A stretch of DNA of 64,000 bases from Nelumbo lutea (lineage: Eukaryota > Streptophyta > Magnoliopsida > Proteales > Nelumbonaceae): positions 23,263,875 to 23,327,874 of the forward strand of contig JAKGHH010000005.1 of the NCBI GenBank assembly GCA_022828595.1. Reading direction: 5' to 3'. Positions 11,963 to 23,168 of this stretch are shown here, piece by piece. Every line of letters starts with the position of its first letter. The first letter of the stretch is position 1. A model generated the notes under the pieces. It ran no database searches. It had not been told where the DNA came from and saw only the letters and a program-made list of their open reading frames with translations. The translations under genes and the position numbers were made by a program.

Positions 11963-12893
11963 TAGTTACTGTAAATGTTGGGCCCATTAAGAGCCCATAC
12001 TAATGGACTCAGGGGTTCGTTGTACTTGACAATGAATTTGGCCAGGCCTTTTCACAAAGGCTAGGCTGAACCCATGCCGGCTTATGTAAGGTCATTGTTG
12101 GGGTCCCACGCCATACAAAGTGAACCTAAATGGGCTAGAAACTAGCTAGGGAAGTGAGCCACTTGTTTAATGGGCCTAAAGCCCATGATTAATTGGATTA
12201 ATCATGTTGTCACATGACAATTTAAGCAGTCATGTAACTTGTGAAAATATGGGTTTGGATATGGGTATGAAGCACCCATTAGGATAAGAGGATAAATCAT
12301 ATCCACTTAGAGAGTCAAAATCCAAATAAAGATTTGGATTAGGAACCTCCTAATTTGATCAGGAGTGGTGATACTTAAGGCTTATAAAAGGAGAGATCGA
12401 ATCGCTCCAGTTACACATCTGCTTTATGTTCTCTCTCTGCTCTTGCCACCACAGAAACCCTAATTCGTTCTCCATCTTGTGACTGACTTGAACAGTTCTG
12501 ATTTCTGATTTTTTGCAAGAAAATTTTAGAACTATTTCGTGCTCACCTCCCTTGTATGATCCACTCATTTGGGTTGCAGTTTTGCAAAAAATTGCATTGC
12601 TGAACCGGCTTCATCTCAAGCTGCGCCATCTTCAGTGGAGGCTAGTTTTAGGATTCACTTTGGGTGTGAACTACCACTTTGGGAGATACACTTGTGGAAT
12701 CCATATCAGGTATATTTCTTCCTTTCTTTCGGTTTCAAAATTGACCTAGTTTCGGTGCAAGAGCGATCCTAGAAAATGTAATTTTTCTAAAACTAGGAAC
12801 GCAATTCCCAAAATGTTGCAAGAAAATTTTTGAAATTGTGCCCAACCATCTAGCATGGTCGTCCATACATATGATGGATCTGACATCCCTTCA
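11963..12893 (+). mobile_element. Old Copia 5' LTR, right half
   Basis: Continues the LTR that starts at 9149. It contains a TATA-like cttataaaag at 12381 and ends ...ACATCCCTTCA directly before a Copia PBS. Confidence 0.75.
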
Positions 12894-12894
12894 G

Positions 12895-12906
12895 TGGTAT
12901 CAGAGC
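12895..12906 (+). other. Copia primer-binding site (initiator Met tRNA)
   Basis: TGGTATCAGAGC lies one base after the LTR end. This is the standard Copia PBS, complementary to the 3' end of initiator tRNA-Met. Confidence 0.85.
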
Positions 12907-14494
12907 CAAAGGTTCAATCTTGAACCAAAAATGGTCAGATCTGAACCAAGGTTTGAATTGGAAGAACTAGACTGGCCGAATTTGAGCAGTTTGTTGTTTT
13001 CTAAGAAATCGATTCTCAGTTTTGCACGAATTGATCTGAAATTTTTAGGACTATATTCTGATATTATTTTGAATTGTTCTATTGTGATATCTTTGGTTCT
13101 TGGGTTGTTTGTGTGATGGAGACCGAGTTCCTTATTGATGCCAAGATCTGCGCACCCGGGAAATTATTTATTTGATTATTGGTTTGTAAATAATTATTTT
13201 TTTTAGAAAAAATGTATTAGGTTTTCTCTTATGTAAGTAATAGAAAATTAGGGCTTTTCTAATTTTTTTACATTGGAAGACGTGTTGGAGCGCACAGAGA
13301 AGGAGAATGAAGTTTCTACAGAAAGTCAGCAATCTGCAATTAACAATTTTTTGTAGGTTCATAGTTTGTCTGGATTAGATTCGGACCATGACACTTGCAG
13401 CCCTAGATTATTGTTTATTTTCTGTGATTGATTGTCAATTTTTGGTTGTTAAAATTTCAAATCAGATTCACATGAATTATTGTATGTCTTGGACACCAAA
13501 CCCTAGGCCGATTTGACCTAGTTTGGTCTAAATTAGTTGGGTCGAACCAATGGTTCGATGGGGTCCAATCACAGGCCCATGGATCACGTTTTGGTGGCTC
13601 AAAATTGGTTTGGGGCTGAGGGTTTGATGGCCCATCACATGGAGCAATTCGGCACTCCCTTGAAAACCCAATTTATGTTAAGTTAAAGCAACATTGGCCC
13701 TTTTCAGCATACTTGCTATGTGGGCTGAAATGCATTTTGCACTTTAGCCCATATACCAAGATAAAATTATCGTATAATTTTTCAGAATTTAATGGGATGA
13801 TTGTGTGTTAACCTAAATTAATTAGAGTTTTACAAGCTTTTTGATTGATTGAATCAATTTTTGTTTGTGCTTGTTCTTGTGATGTGTTGAATGAATGTGG
13901 TTCATTCATCGGCCACAAGTGCTTAGCCCATGTTTAGACATATGTGGCTCTCTATGAACATCATGGTTGAATGCACATCATTGCCATGATGCCCTAAGAT
14001 GATTGCGTGATCTCCATCTTCACTTTGGTATGACCTAAATCAGACTTAGGCATTGCTTTATTCGTTCCCTCTAGTTTAATATAAGTACAAAGAGATAAGG
14101 AATATCATATGATGAATTCTCTAAATACCTTCCGTCATTAGCATGGAAATTGAATAAATTGGTGGGTAGAGATGCACCATAAAATTGGGCTATCCATTTT
14201 GCTAGTCTATCCAATAAGATTGCTTCATGAGAAGATAGGGACGTCATAGACTGAGGTGGGAGAGGCCTAACCTAAAATGGGAGGCTCTTTCATTGTACCT
14301 TGGGGTCCATGATATGATGGGTTAGCACTTACCAAACAGAAAGGTTTAACCTAAAATGGAAATGAACCTTGTCTGATGGAGCTAAAGGGAAAGCTCATTG
14401 GATGGGTAGATATTTGATCATTCACAAAAAGTATTGGTGTATTGTAGCTGAAACAGTTGGCTCCATGTACCTATGTGATTTCCCACATTTTCAG
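12907..14494 (+). mobile_element. Long non-coding leader of the old Copia element
   Basis: About 1.6 kb between PBS and the expected gag. It has no long frame and is related along its length to 24923-26496 (shared phrases include atgcacatcattgccatg and tgatttcccacattttcag). Both copies lose similarity right after ...CCCACATTTTCAG. Here the sequence passes into an inverted Copia fragment. Confidence 0.6.
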
Positions 14495-14504
14495 GGACAT
14501 GCAC

Positions 14505-15036
14505 CATGTCCTCATCATCTTACCGTTAAATGGCCATTTCATCATCTTACCGTAAAGGCAAGGTTCACAAGTTGAAAGATCTTCTATAGTTAGAAAATCA
14601 AAAGGACCAACCTTGTGATACGATCTATGTTAATTTGGCCAAATCGGTAATGCCACAGACACGTGGGATTAACTGTATCACGAGTTCTTTTCTTGGGGAT
14701 ATCATCCGACGTAGTTTCAATTATGATAGTTTCCAGAGAATGATGAAGAACATAGAAACCATTCTCAAGTTCTCCGTATGTGAGGAATTTGTTATTTCTT
14801 TTGATAGTAATCGTATTACTAAAGAGAACAGAATATCCATCCGCTCATAGTTTTAAAATAGAAATCAGGTTTCTTCTCAAATCCTGTACATAAAGACAAT
14901 CTTTTAGTACAACAATTCCTTCTTTGAAAATTAGCTCTACAGTTCCTATCTCTGTACTTGCAACACTTGTAGAAGTCCCCAAGTAAAGAGTCACTTCTCC
15001 GTCACTCGGTCTTTTGCTTATCCTGAACCCCTGCAA
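14505..15036 (-). pseudogene. Copia pre-integrase / integrase N-terminal remnant
   Basis: The minus-strand reading gives LKDCLYVQDLRRNLISILKL, the typical segment after Copia protease. A stop follows, then in shifted frames the LWHYRFGQI motif of the GAG-pre-integrase domain and CEPCLYGKM, the C-X2-C end of the integrase HHCC zinc motif followed by the usual KM-K-PF. In the full protein this region positions integrase for cDNA insertion. Stops and frameshifts make it inactive. Confidence 0.7.
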
Positions 15037-15251
15037 TGAGTTGTTACATGCATGAGTCGAAGCCCCGAAATCAATACATTAGGAAGCAAAAGATACCAAA
15101 AAATTGGTTTCTATGACAAAGGATTCGAATTTACCTAAATTTGGGAACCGGTTTCCCAGAAAATCTCTTATTTAAGCAAATTGAGTAGAACGCGTTTTTC
15201 CCATTTGCGTAGTTCCAGATCTGGATAATTTTGGTTCAAGATTTGAACATG

Positions 15252-15263
15252 GCTCTGATACCA
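15252..15263 (-). other. Copia primer-binding site (minus strand)
   Basis: Plus-strand gctctgatacca is the complement of TGGTATCAGAGC, one base from the LTR end at 15265. Confidence 0.85.
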
Positions 15264-15264
15264 C

Positions 15265-16823
15265 TGAAGAGATGAGAGATCCATCATATGGATGGCCGAA
15301 CCCTACAAGTAGGCTGGACAAAATTTCAAATATTTCTTTCTCCCATGTGGAATCACATTCCCTATTTTAGAAAACTGCATTTTCAATGATCAATCTTGAA
15401 CCAAAACCATACCAGATCTGAAACCAAAAGGTAGGAGAGGGATATACCTCATACAGAGTAGTAGTAACTCCCAATGAAGGTGTTCACACCCAAAGAGATC
15501 ACCAAAGACTGCTCCCACTGAAGATGACACAACGTAGGTTGGAGCAGAATCAGTAGAATGGTTCTTCAGCAGGAACCTGATTCTTCACCAAGAATCTGAT
15601 GGAGGGTGAGTGAGCACGACTTCAGATCAGTTTTTCTTTCAAAACTGATAACAAGAACCTTTCTTGATCGCTCCTACAGGTGGAGATCGAATTGGCAATA
15701 GCGGCAACAACAGGAGAAGGCAAGAGAAGAAAATGGCATCAATCCAACTGCAGTTGTCTTCTCTCTTAAATCAGTAATCTTGAAGGATGAACTAGGGTTT
15801 GCCCTTCTCCTCTATTTATAGCCTCAAAGAGAGGTTCTCCTAATCCCATTAGGAGTTTCCTAATCCAAATCTTGTATTTGGATCTGGACACTATTTAAGA
15901 GATAAGGATAATCCCTTATCTTATCTGCAGATAAAGATCAGCCCTCCTAATCTAATTAGAAGTTTCCTGATCCAAATCTCCATTTGGATCTGGACTCTTT
16001 GAGTGGATAGGGACAATCCCTTATCCTATCTATTGATCTAAATCCCAGAACCGCCCCTCTTTAATTAATCATATTAAACCAGTTCGATTTGGTCTTTAGG
16101 CCCATTAAGTCCATGTGCTCACTTATCCTCCAAACTACTGCCCAGCTGGTTATCCTTGTATGGCGTGGGACCCAAATATTGATCTACACATCAGCCACAT
16201 GGGTTCAACCCAACATCTATTACAAGGCCTGGCCGAATTCACTATAGGAGACAATGAACCCTTGAGTCCATCACCATGGGCTCTTAATGGCCCAACATTT
16301 ACACTAAATGGTCCCTGGGTCAAGCCACCTTATAAAAACCCAAAGACTATGAGCAAATGCAAGATTATCCCATCAGGCATTACCCTCAATGGTCTTACAC
16401 TTAACCTCTTAGCCCATAATGATCGAACACTACTCGACAAGAGAGGACCTCTCCCTCGGCTGCAAGGAACAGTGTTGCACTTTTTGCAAATATTTTCAAA
16501 CCATAATATATATGTATATCTCTATATAAATATATTTTGCAAAACAAATTTCAATGGTTGAAATCGGCTACCGGCAGCTTTGGTTTCCATCAGAGAGAGT
16601 GCATCCCCGATCATTCACTTTGTCCAACAAAGGGGCTGATCCTATCACTATGATCACCCACTCAGATGAATTCTCGGACTGTCGCAATGTACCTAGGTTT
16701 TGACCCCCTCTAAGGATCTCACTGATTGGCATATCAAAGACAGCCCAATCTGACACCTAGTGCAGTATCAAAATCGAGTCTAGGGGTCAAGGGTAACATT
16801 CCAGTTTTTCCCATCTATCTCCA
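15265..16823 (-). mobile_element. Copia LTR, 5'-truncated (minus strand)
   Basis: Reverse complement of the LTR at 23169-24909. It starts at the conserved ...CTTCA end and breaks off near 16823, about 300 bases before the expected TGTTAGACAG start. Plus-strand RNase H sequence follows at once. Confidence 0.75.
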
Positions 16824-16824
16824 A

Positions 16825-17568
16825 GATGATGTCTCCCAAGACCTCTGAGGAGATTAAGGGCATGAAGGGCGTTCCCTATGCCTCAGCTATAGGGAGCATC
16901 ATGTATGCCATGCTGGGCACTCACCCTAACATCGCTCAGGTGGTGAGTGTGGTAAGTAGGTTCCAGGCCAACCTAGGGCTGGAGCATTGGGCTGCTGTGA
17001 AGAACATACTCAAATACCTTCGAAAGACAAAAGAGTTTTGTCTGGTATCCGATGGTAGTTCACTACAAATTCTGGGGTATACTGATGTCAATTTCTAGTC
17101 AGATCCAAATGATAGAAAGTCTACATCTGGGTATGTTTTCACGATAGGATTGTGTGCTGTTTGCTGGAAAAGCAGCAAACAGGGGTCCACGGCAGACTCC
17201 ACAACCAAATCCGAATACATTGCCACAAGTGAAGCTACAAAGGAAGCCATGTGGATGAAAATGTTCATTCACGAATTGGGAGTAGTTCCGTCTAGCACAT
17301 CACCCATCCCGTTGTTGTGTGATAACAATGGAGCAATTGCTCAGGCTAAGGAGCCACGAGCCCATACGTAGTTGTAGCACATTGAGAGGAAGTACCATGT
17401 ACTGTGGGAGATTGTTGGTAGAGGGGATGTCCTTATTCATAGGGTAGCGTCAACGAAAAATGTAACAGACCCATTAACTAAGACACTGACATAGAAAGTG
17501 TTTGAGAAACACGTGGAAAGTATGGGACTCCGGTTTATACCAGATTAGACATAAGTGCAAGTGGGAGC
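16825..17568 (+). pseudogene. Copia RT C-terminus and RNase H remnant
   Basis: The frame at 16826-17098 gives PYASAIGSIMYAM, the conserved end of the Copia RT region. It is then broken by a stop in the segment normally reading YTDADF. The following frame carries [19 protein letters not shown] and [18 protein letters not shown], the RNase H core. RNase H removes RNA from RNA-DNA hybrids during reverse transcription. Several stops are present. It ends in a purine-rich stretch (aagtgcaagtgggagc) just before an LTR start, so it is the 3' end of an element. Confidence 0.8.
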
Positions 17569-17954
17569 TGTTAGACAGTTGTATGCACTTAGCTCCAATC
17601 AGATTGATGTACATTGTGACATTTATCGTAAATGAATAAAGTACATATTTGATTCATGTTCTTGTGATGTGTTTTTGTGTCATACCCTTAAACTGGACAC
17701 TTATGAGACTCGTGTTGGTTTAGAATGTTCACAGCCGTTGGATAAGTCTGGGGAGATTTATCCTACCAAGGTTGACACTGGTGTACTGCCAAATGTTGGG
17801 GTGGCTTGTCTCAGCTGCCAGGGTGAGACCCGAGGTACATGCAGTGTAGGTTTACTTGAAACCCAGAACCGGACCAGATTTCTAGTATTGCCCTGGACCT
17901 TGGAGATTGATGGGCAAAACTGGAAAGTTACACCTGACCCCTAGACTCAATTAT
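17569..17954 (+). mobile_element. Copia 3' LTR, truncated
   Basis: Begins TGTTAGACAGTTGTATGC directly after the polypurine-like tract and matches the first ~385 bases of the other LTRs. It is cut off where a Gypsy LTR begins at 17955. Confidence 0.8.
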
Positions 17955-19387
17955 TGATGAAAGTAGAAGTTATCGCATTTTTATCCCCAAATATTCTGTC
18001 TTGCATACTTAATTAGTACTTAATTGGACTTATATTTCTTGTATTTCGGTTCAGGGCATGAAAAAGGCATCAGGAGCAAAAAAAGGCAAATCGGATGATT
18101 TTTCACTATTTCGGCACCGTTTAGTAATCTGGGCCTAACTCGCATATCTGAACTCCAATTGGGCTTATTCAATATCCACTGGATAGACAAGAGAAAAAAC
18201 CACAACGTTTATGTTTTTGGATTTCACAGATTCATCTTGCACCGAAGTCAAATCCGGGCCTGAAGTCGGGGCAAATTCATAGGAAAGCCCAATCCGCAAC
18301 TAAAGCCCAATTTGCAGAAAAGCCTAGCAGCAGCCCAATTCGTAGAGGAGGTCTTATACGAATCCAAGAACAAGAAACTGAGAAGAATCTTATCAGATAT
18401 AAATTTATGAAATAATCCCATAAAGTTAAAGAGATTGAGTTCATTAGATGAAGAGATAAGAGTAGGATTAGACTAGGGCTTTCTATTGTTGAGAGATTAA
18501 CTTCAAGAAAGAGTAGGAGACCACCCCCTCCCCTTAAGCTATATAAAGGGGTAGGGGGCAGACTACAGAGGAGCAATCCAGCTATCAAGCAAAAAGTCTG
18601 CAAGAAGGAGGTGGCGGCAAGGAAAAGAGGAGATCTCAACTCCAAGGGCAAAACCATGAGTTCTTTCTTTCCTTTTGTTTGTTTCATTTCTGCTAGTATG
18701 AACTAATTTATCTGTAGTTAGGGTTGTGGAAAGCATAATCATATCAATGAATATATTTTCATCATGATTTATTCAAGAATGTGATTTCCATATAGTCTAT
18801 GAATTATCTTGCTTAATGCTATTAGGAGTGACCATCTCTTAATTGGTTAGGCGTATGTGAATGAATCGAAGAGGAAATCACATAGCTAATCACATAATTC
18901 ATGGTGTGAATTGAATGGTATATAGGGGTATATACACATGATTCATCTGAATATAATAGTTTTTCCTTGGACTTAATGCACTTCTATCTTGAGAACTATA
19001 GTCGAGAGATCGAGGGGTTACCTGATAGAAGTAGTTTTAGTATATCTTGAGAGAGAATATTAAATAAAATTGGAAAGAATTCAGCTTATGGGAATGACAA
19101 ATTATCTTGGATAATCTCATCCATTAATATTCATTGGAATGGTTAGGTGGATCGAAAGCCCTAGCGAATTCAACCAATCGTTACATACTTCAGCATTGTT
19201 ACTTCTGCTCTTGTTTTCCTTTTTTTGGTTTTTCATTAGTTCTTATTCTCAAATCTGAAATTCGATTGTCTAAATAATTAAGGAATGTTGTAGTTCTAAT
19301 ACTTATTTTGTTAAATCCTCGTGGGAACGATATTTTTATACTCCTTGACAACTAGCGCACTTGCTAGGGTTATATTTATAGCTATCA
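17955..19387 (+). repeat. Gypsy 5' LTR, ~1433 bp
   Basis: From TGATGAAAGTAG to ...TATAGCTATCA. Near the end, cctcgtgggaacgatattttta is the phrase usually seen just upstream of the PBS in this lineage. A TATA box lies at 18540. Confidence 0.65.
18540..18549 (+). promoter_or_regulatory. Gypsy LTR TATA box
   Basis: TATATAAAGG lies in the U3 region, ahead of the putative transcript start. Confidence 0.5.
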
Positions 19388-19393
19388 AGTTTT

Positions 19394-19411
19394 TTGCGCC
19401 GTTGCCAGGGA
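19394..19411 (+). other. Gypsy primer-binding site
   Basis: ttgcgccgttgccagggat differs by one base (T for G) from the usual TGGCGCCGTTGCC. It lies seven bases after the LTR end. Confidence 0.6.
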
Positions 19412-19480
19412 TTTAATCCTAAAATAATATTTGAACTTGTTAACCTTGGTTAAATTAGATTTTGCTCTTTATTTAAATAG

Positions 19481-20400
19481 ATGCTTAGGATGTATTCTCA
19501 CCATGGAACACCAGTTCAGCATCAAATTCAAAATTTTTATAATGGTATTACTCCATCTAATCGCTCCATTATCGATGCAGCTACAGGAGGCACAATCATG
19601 AGTAACACTCCAGAGGAAGCTTATGATCTAGTGGAAGATAAGGTATCAAACAACTACCAATAAAGTAATGACCGAACCAATCAGAGGGGAGTACACCAAA
19701 TTGGATGCTTTTAATATTGTAGCAATTAATACATCTTCTAGCATCCCATGTGATTTTTGTGGTCAAATAGGATATACTAATTCTGATTGTCCATTAAGTA
19801 GTCCTTTTACTTCACATGAGAATGCTAATTTTATCTCTTATGCTGGCAGGTCGAATTTCAATCTCTACTCAAACACATACAACCCAGGGTGGAGGAATCA
19901 TCCAAACTTTTCATAGAGCAACAATTAGCAAAAGGCACCCATGGGATTCCAACAACAGCCGCCCCCACAAGAAAAAAAGAGTAATTTGGAAGAGATGATT
20001 TCTAAGTTCATTAATGCTACTGAAGCAAAATTCCAAGAACAGGAAGCATCGATCAAGAACTTAGAAGTTCAAATGGGGAAGATTGTAAATCTATTGTCGG
20101 AAAGAAAAGAGGGACGACTACCCAGCAACACGGAGAAAAATCCCAGAGAGCAAGTAAACGCCATAGCCTTAAGAAGTGGGAAGACAGTTGGTGAGACCCA
20201 GAATGATGACAAGAAAGTTGAGGCAACCGATTCTCAAATGGAGATCGAAGGGAGTACACCTAAATTGAGTTTAGATGCTATTAAACTTCCTCTCCCTTAC
20301 CCTGAAAGAGTTTTGAGAGATAACTTGGATGAGGAAGTTAAGGAGGTTTTGAACAATTTGGAGGCCAGTCAAGAAGGGTCCAAGCCAAGACAAGGTAATG
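19481..20400 (+). pseudogene. Gypsy gag remnant
   Basis: Three overlapping frames make up one broken Gag. 19481-19663 has FYNGITPSNRSIIDAATGG and TPEEAYDLVED, the conserved capsid stretch of Athila/Tat Gag. 19668-19916 holds the zinc knuckle CDFCGQIGYTNSDC, where the expected histidine is tyrosine, then YNPGWRNHPNFS. 19941-20400 carries the coiled-coil tail and LPSNTEKNPREQVNAI, typical of the Gag C-terminus. Frameshifts separate the parts. The mutated knuckle would not bind zinc normally. Confidence 0.75.
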
Positions 20401-20484
20401 CTCATTATATGATATTGTCGATTTCTAATAAGAGACTGTTACCCTCTGTTTTGCAGGCCCCTATTCAATATTTAAACCCGCCTA

Positions 20485-20548
20485 TGATGGATGAGAGGGG
20501 AAAACACCGGAAGTTGCAACTACAAGACCTGGAGGATCCGGTTTATGA
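20485..20548 (+). pseudogene. Gypsy integrase C-terminal scrap fused to gag
   Basis: The short stretch RKLQLQDLEDP resembles the RKLQLQELEE region at the integrase C-terminus in this lineage. It lies in the same open frame as the gag tail, so most of pol was removed by a deletion that happened to keep the frame open. Confidence 0.5.
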
Positions 20549-20628
20549 TAGGGAATTTGTTTTTTCTTTTTCTTTTTGTTCTTACATTTCTAGTTTAGCT
20601 TTTCTGCCCTTTCTTTGCATTTAACCTC

Positions 20629-20660
20629 ACATTGGGGACAATGTAAGTTTTAAGTGTGGG
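20629..20660 (+). other. Gypsy 3'-UTR palindrome
   Basis: acattggggacaatgt followed by aagttttaagtgtggggg. Same signature as 1466-1501 in the other Gypsy element. Confidence 0.6.
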
Positions 20661-20907
20661 GGAGGGGATTTAGGATTTAGGTTATATTTTAAGGCTGTGT
20701 TTTAAAATTGATTTAGGTTATGCTTTCTGCATTTGCTTTAGAAAAAAAAAACTCAACTCTTTTGGAATCAATTGAAACAATATTCTGGAAAAATTCTTGT
20801 GGACCTAGTAATGAGGTACAATTAAGAAGTACATGACCTATCTGAAGTCATTTTCAGTTAAGCTAGTCCTAAATTCAGGTTTAAGTAAATAGGGTGAATA
20901 TTTTTTG

Positions 20908-20995
20908 TAGGATGGAGCATAAAATGCACCTACCAGTCAAGTAATTCAATAGTAGAATGGAGCATAAAATGCACCTACTAGCTAGCAATTCAAAC
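20908..20995. repeat. 44-bp tandem duplication in Gypsy 3' UTR
   Basis: gtagNatggagcataaaatgcacctac occurs at 20908 and again at 20952, with diverged spacers. Confidence 0.6.
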
Positions 20996-21179
20996 TACCT
21001 GGTTTGTAATAGCAAGATACGGAGTGACTGATGAATGAGTCGTGTATGAATTAGTTGTGTTGATTTAACAGTTTACAATAGTTAACCTAGAATATTTATG
21101 GAAAAAGATGAAGGAGAGTTGAGTTTAAAAATCAGTAGATAGTCAGGTTGTTCCTATTTTATTTTTGCTTGAACTTTGT

Positions 21180-21218
21180 CTTGCCCGAGGACGAGCAAGG
21201 TTTAAGTGTTGGGGGATT
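21180..21218 (+). other. Hairpin and polypurine tract before Gypsy 3' LTR
   Basis: cttgcccgaggacgagcaag can fold on itself with a short loop. It is followed by gtttaagtgttgggggattt, the polypurine tract that primes plus-strand synthesis, and then the LTR start TGATG. Confidence 0.65.
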
Positions 21219-21242
21219 TGATGAGAGTAGAATTATCTCTCT

Positions 21243-23168
21243 AAGGAATTCAGGGACTACTTAAAGGAAAATAAGATTGTATCACAACTGACTCCTCTTA
21301 CTACACCACAACCAAACGGTGTATCGAAGAAGAGAAATCAGACTATATTAGATATGTTCCATTCACTTCTTCTCCACTCAGAATTACCTATATCCTTTTG
21401 GGGTTACACATTGGAGACTATGATTTACGTGCTGAATTGGGTTCCAACCAAATCTATTCCTAAGACTCTAAATGAGTTGTGGATCAGTAAGAAATCAAGT
21501 GTGAGATACTTGATGATTTGGGATTGTCCTGGATAATCTTCATCAAGAAGTTGTTCCTAATGAGGAGAGACCAGGGGTAGTGGTAGATGTCCCACAAGCT
21601 CCAGAAAATAACCAACCTAGAAGGTCAACCCGGGTATCTAGGCCTCTAGTTCGTTACAACTATGACCAAGAAAATTACTTGATCGAAGCCATGATCAGTG
21701 AGGAGGATCCCGCGACTTATACGAAAGCTATGTTGGACATAGATTTCTTAAAGTGGGTAGATGCCATGAGAGCTGAGATTGACTCAATGGAGACCAATGG
21801 AGTCTAGACTCTAGTAGATCCGCCCCTGGCGTAAAAGCAATTGGTTTCAAATGGATCTATAAGAGGAAGAAGGGCCCTGATTGTAAGGTTGAGACCTACA
21901 AGGCTTGTCTTGTAGCAAAAGGGTACACTCAGAAAGAGGGAATTGACTATGATGAAACCTTTTCACCCATGGCTATGCTTAAGTCCATTAGGATCCTACT
22001 AACTGTTGCAATATATAATGACTATGAAATTTGGCAAATGGATGTCAAAACCGCGTTTCTGAATGGAGATCTTACTAAAAATATCTACATGCATCAAACG
22101 TAAGGATTCACTACTGTAGGTCAAGAAAACATGGTATGAAAACTTAATCGATCCATATATGGACTTAAACAAGCTTCTAGGAGCTGAAACATCTGGTTTA
22201 ACTCTACCATCAAACAGTTTAACTTTGAGGAGAATACGGATGAGCCCTGTGTTTATAGGAAGACTAGTGGGGATAAGGTTATTTCTTGGTAATGTATATA
22301 GATGACATTCTACTCATTGGGAATAATGTAGGAATGTTAACTACAATGAAAGTATGGCATTCATAGCGATTCTCCAAGAAAGATCTTAGAGAAGTCTCCA
22401 ACATATTAGGACTTCAACTCTATAGAGATGGATCAAAGAGGATAATAGGATTGTCCCAGTCTACATACATTGGCAAGATTGTCCAAAGATACAATATGGA
22501 GAAGTCAAAGAAAGGAAATGTTCCTTTTAGGCACAGAGTTACTTTCTCTAATGAGCCTATCTCCCAAGACTCCTGAGGAGATTGAGAGCATTAGAGAGAC
22601 TCCCTATGCTTCAGTCGTACAAAGCATCATGTATGTCATGCTGTGCACTCGACCCGACATTGCTTAGGTAGTGAGTGTGGTAAGTAGGTTTCAATCTAAT
22701 CCAGGTCCAGAGCACTGGATAGCTATGAAACACATACTAAAATACCTTTGAATGACAAAAGAGTTCTGTCTGGAATTCGATGGTAGTTCACTAAAGATCG
22801 TCAAGTATATTGGTACCGACTTTCATTTAGACCTAAATGATAGAATCTCTACATCTGGATACATCTTCATGATGGGGTCCTATGTAGTAAGAATAGGAGA
22901 TTCCACAACCCAAGCCAAGCACACTGTCGTAAGTGAGGCTGCCTAATAAATGAAGGTTTTCATTCTAGAATTTGGAATTCAGAATATCACCCATTCCACT
23001 ATTGTGTGACAATACTGGATCTATAGGAAATTGATGTTAAAAGGTAGCATCAGCGGAGAATATGGTAGAACCATTAGCTAAGCCAATGACACAAAAAGTA
23101 TTTGAGAAACATGTGAAAAGTCTGGGACTCTGGCTTTTACCTGATTGGACCTGAGTGTAAGTGAGAGT
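21243..23168 (+). pseudogene. Copia integrase C-terminus, RT and RNase H remnant
   Basis: Begins in integrase (FRDYLKENK, then PQPNGV and LPISFWGYTLETMIYVLNWV), jumps after WDCPG to the segment before RT (PRRSTRVSRPLVRYN), and continues through RT with many stops. The usual YVDD box is damaged by a frameshift near 22290. A short RNase H tail follows and lacks the central part around the expected TEAEY motif. It ends in a purine-rich tract before the LTR at 23169. In function it would be the polymerase part of a Copia polyprotein; this copy is dead. Confidence 0.75.

Larger units (their letters stand above)
14505..16823 (-). mobile_element. Inverted Copia fragment (LTR-PBS-pol piece)
   Basis: On the minus strand: a 5'-truncated LTR (16823-15265), a PBS (15263-15252), a short leader, then directly a pre-integrase/integrase N-terminal coding piece (15036-14505). 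Gag and protease are missing, so the interior is deleted. It is opposite in orientation to the Copia pieces on both sides and both ends are abrupt, so it looks like a fragment carried in by rearrangement rather than a clean insertion. Confidence 0.75.
17955..21240 (+). mobile_element. Second deletion-derivative Gypsy element (Athila/Tat-like)
   Basis: Order: 5' LTR (17955-19387), PBS (about 19394-19411), gag remnant (19481-20400), a short integrase C-terminal scrap (about 20485-20548), two 3'-UTR signatures (20629-20660 and 21180-21218), and the first ~20 bases of a 3' LTR (TGATGAGAGTAG at 21219, matching TGATGAAAGTAG at 17955). Protease, RT, RNase H and most of integrase are gone. It lies between a broken Copia LTR and Copia integrase sequence, so further deletion or recombination removed the 3' LTR and flank. 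Confidence 0.75.

Noticed and set aside
14369..14575. Conserved small protein in the Copia leader (also at 26374-26562)
   Set aside because: The two leader copies are similar as DNA but their frames are not conserved, with different stops and shifts, so coding is unlikely.
21219..21260. Intact 3' LTR of the second Gypsy element
   Set aside because: Similarity to the 5' LTR stops after about 20 bases and Copia integrase sequence begins.
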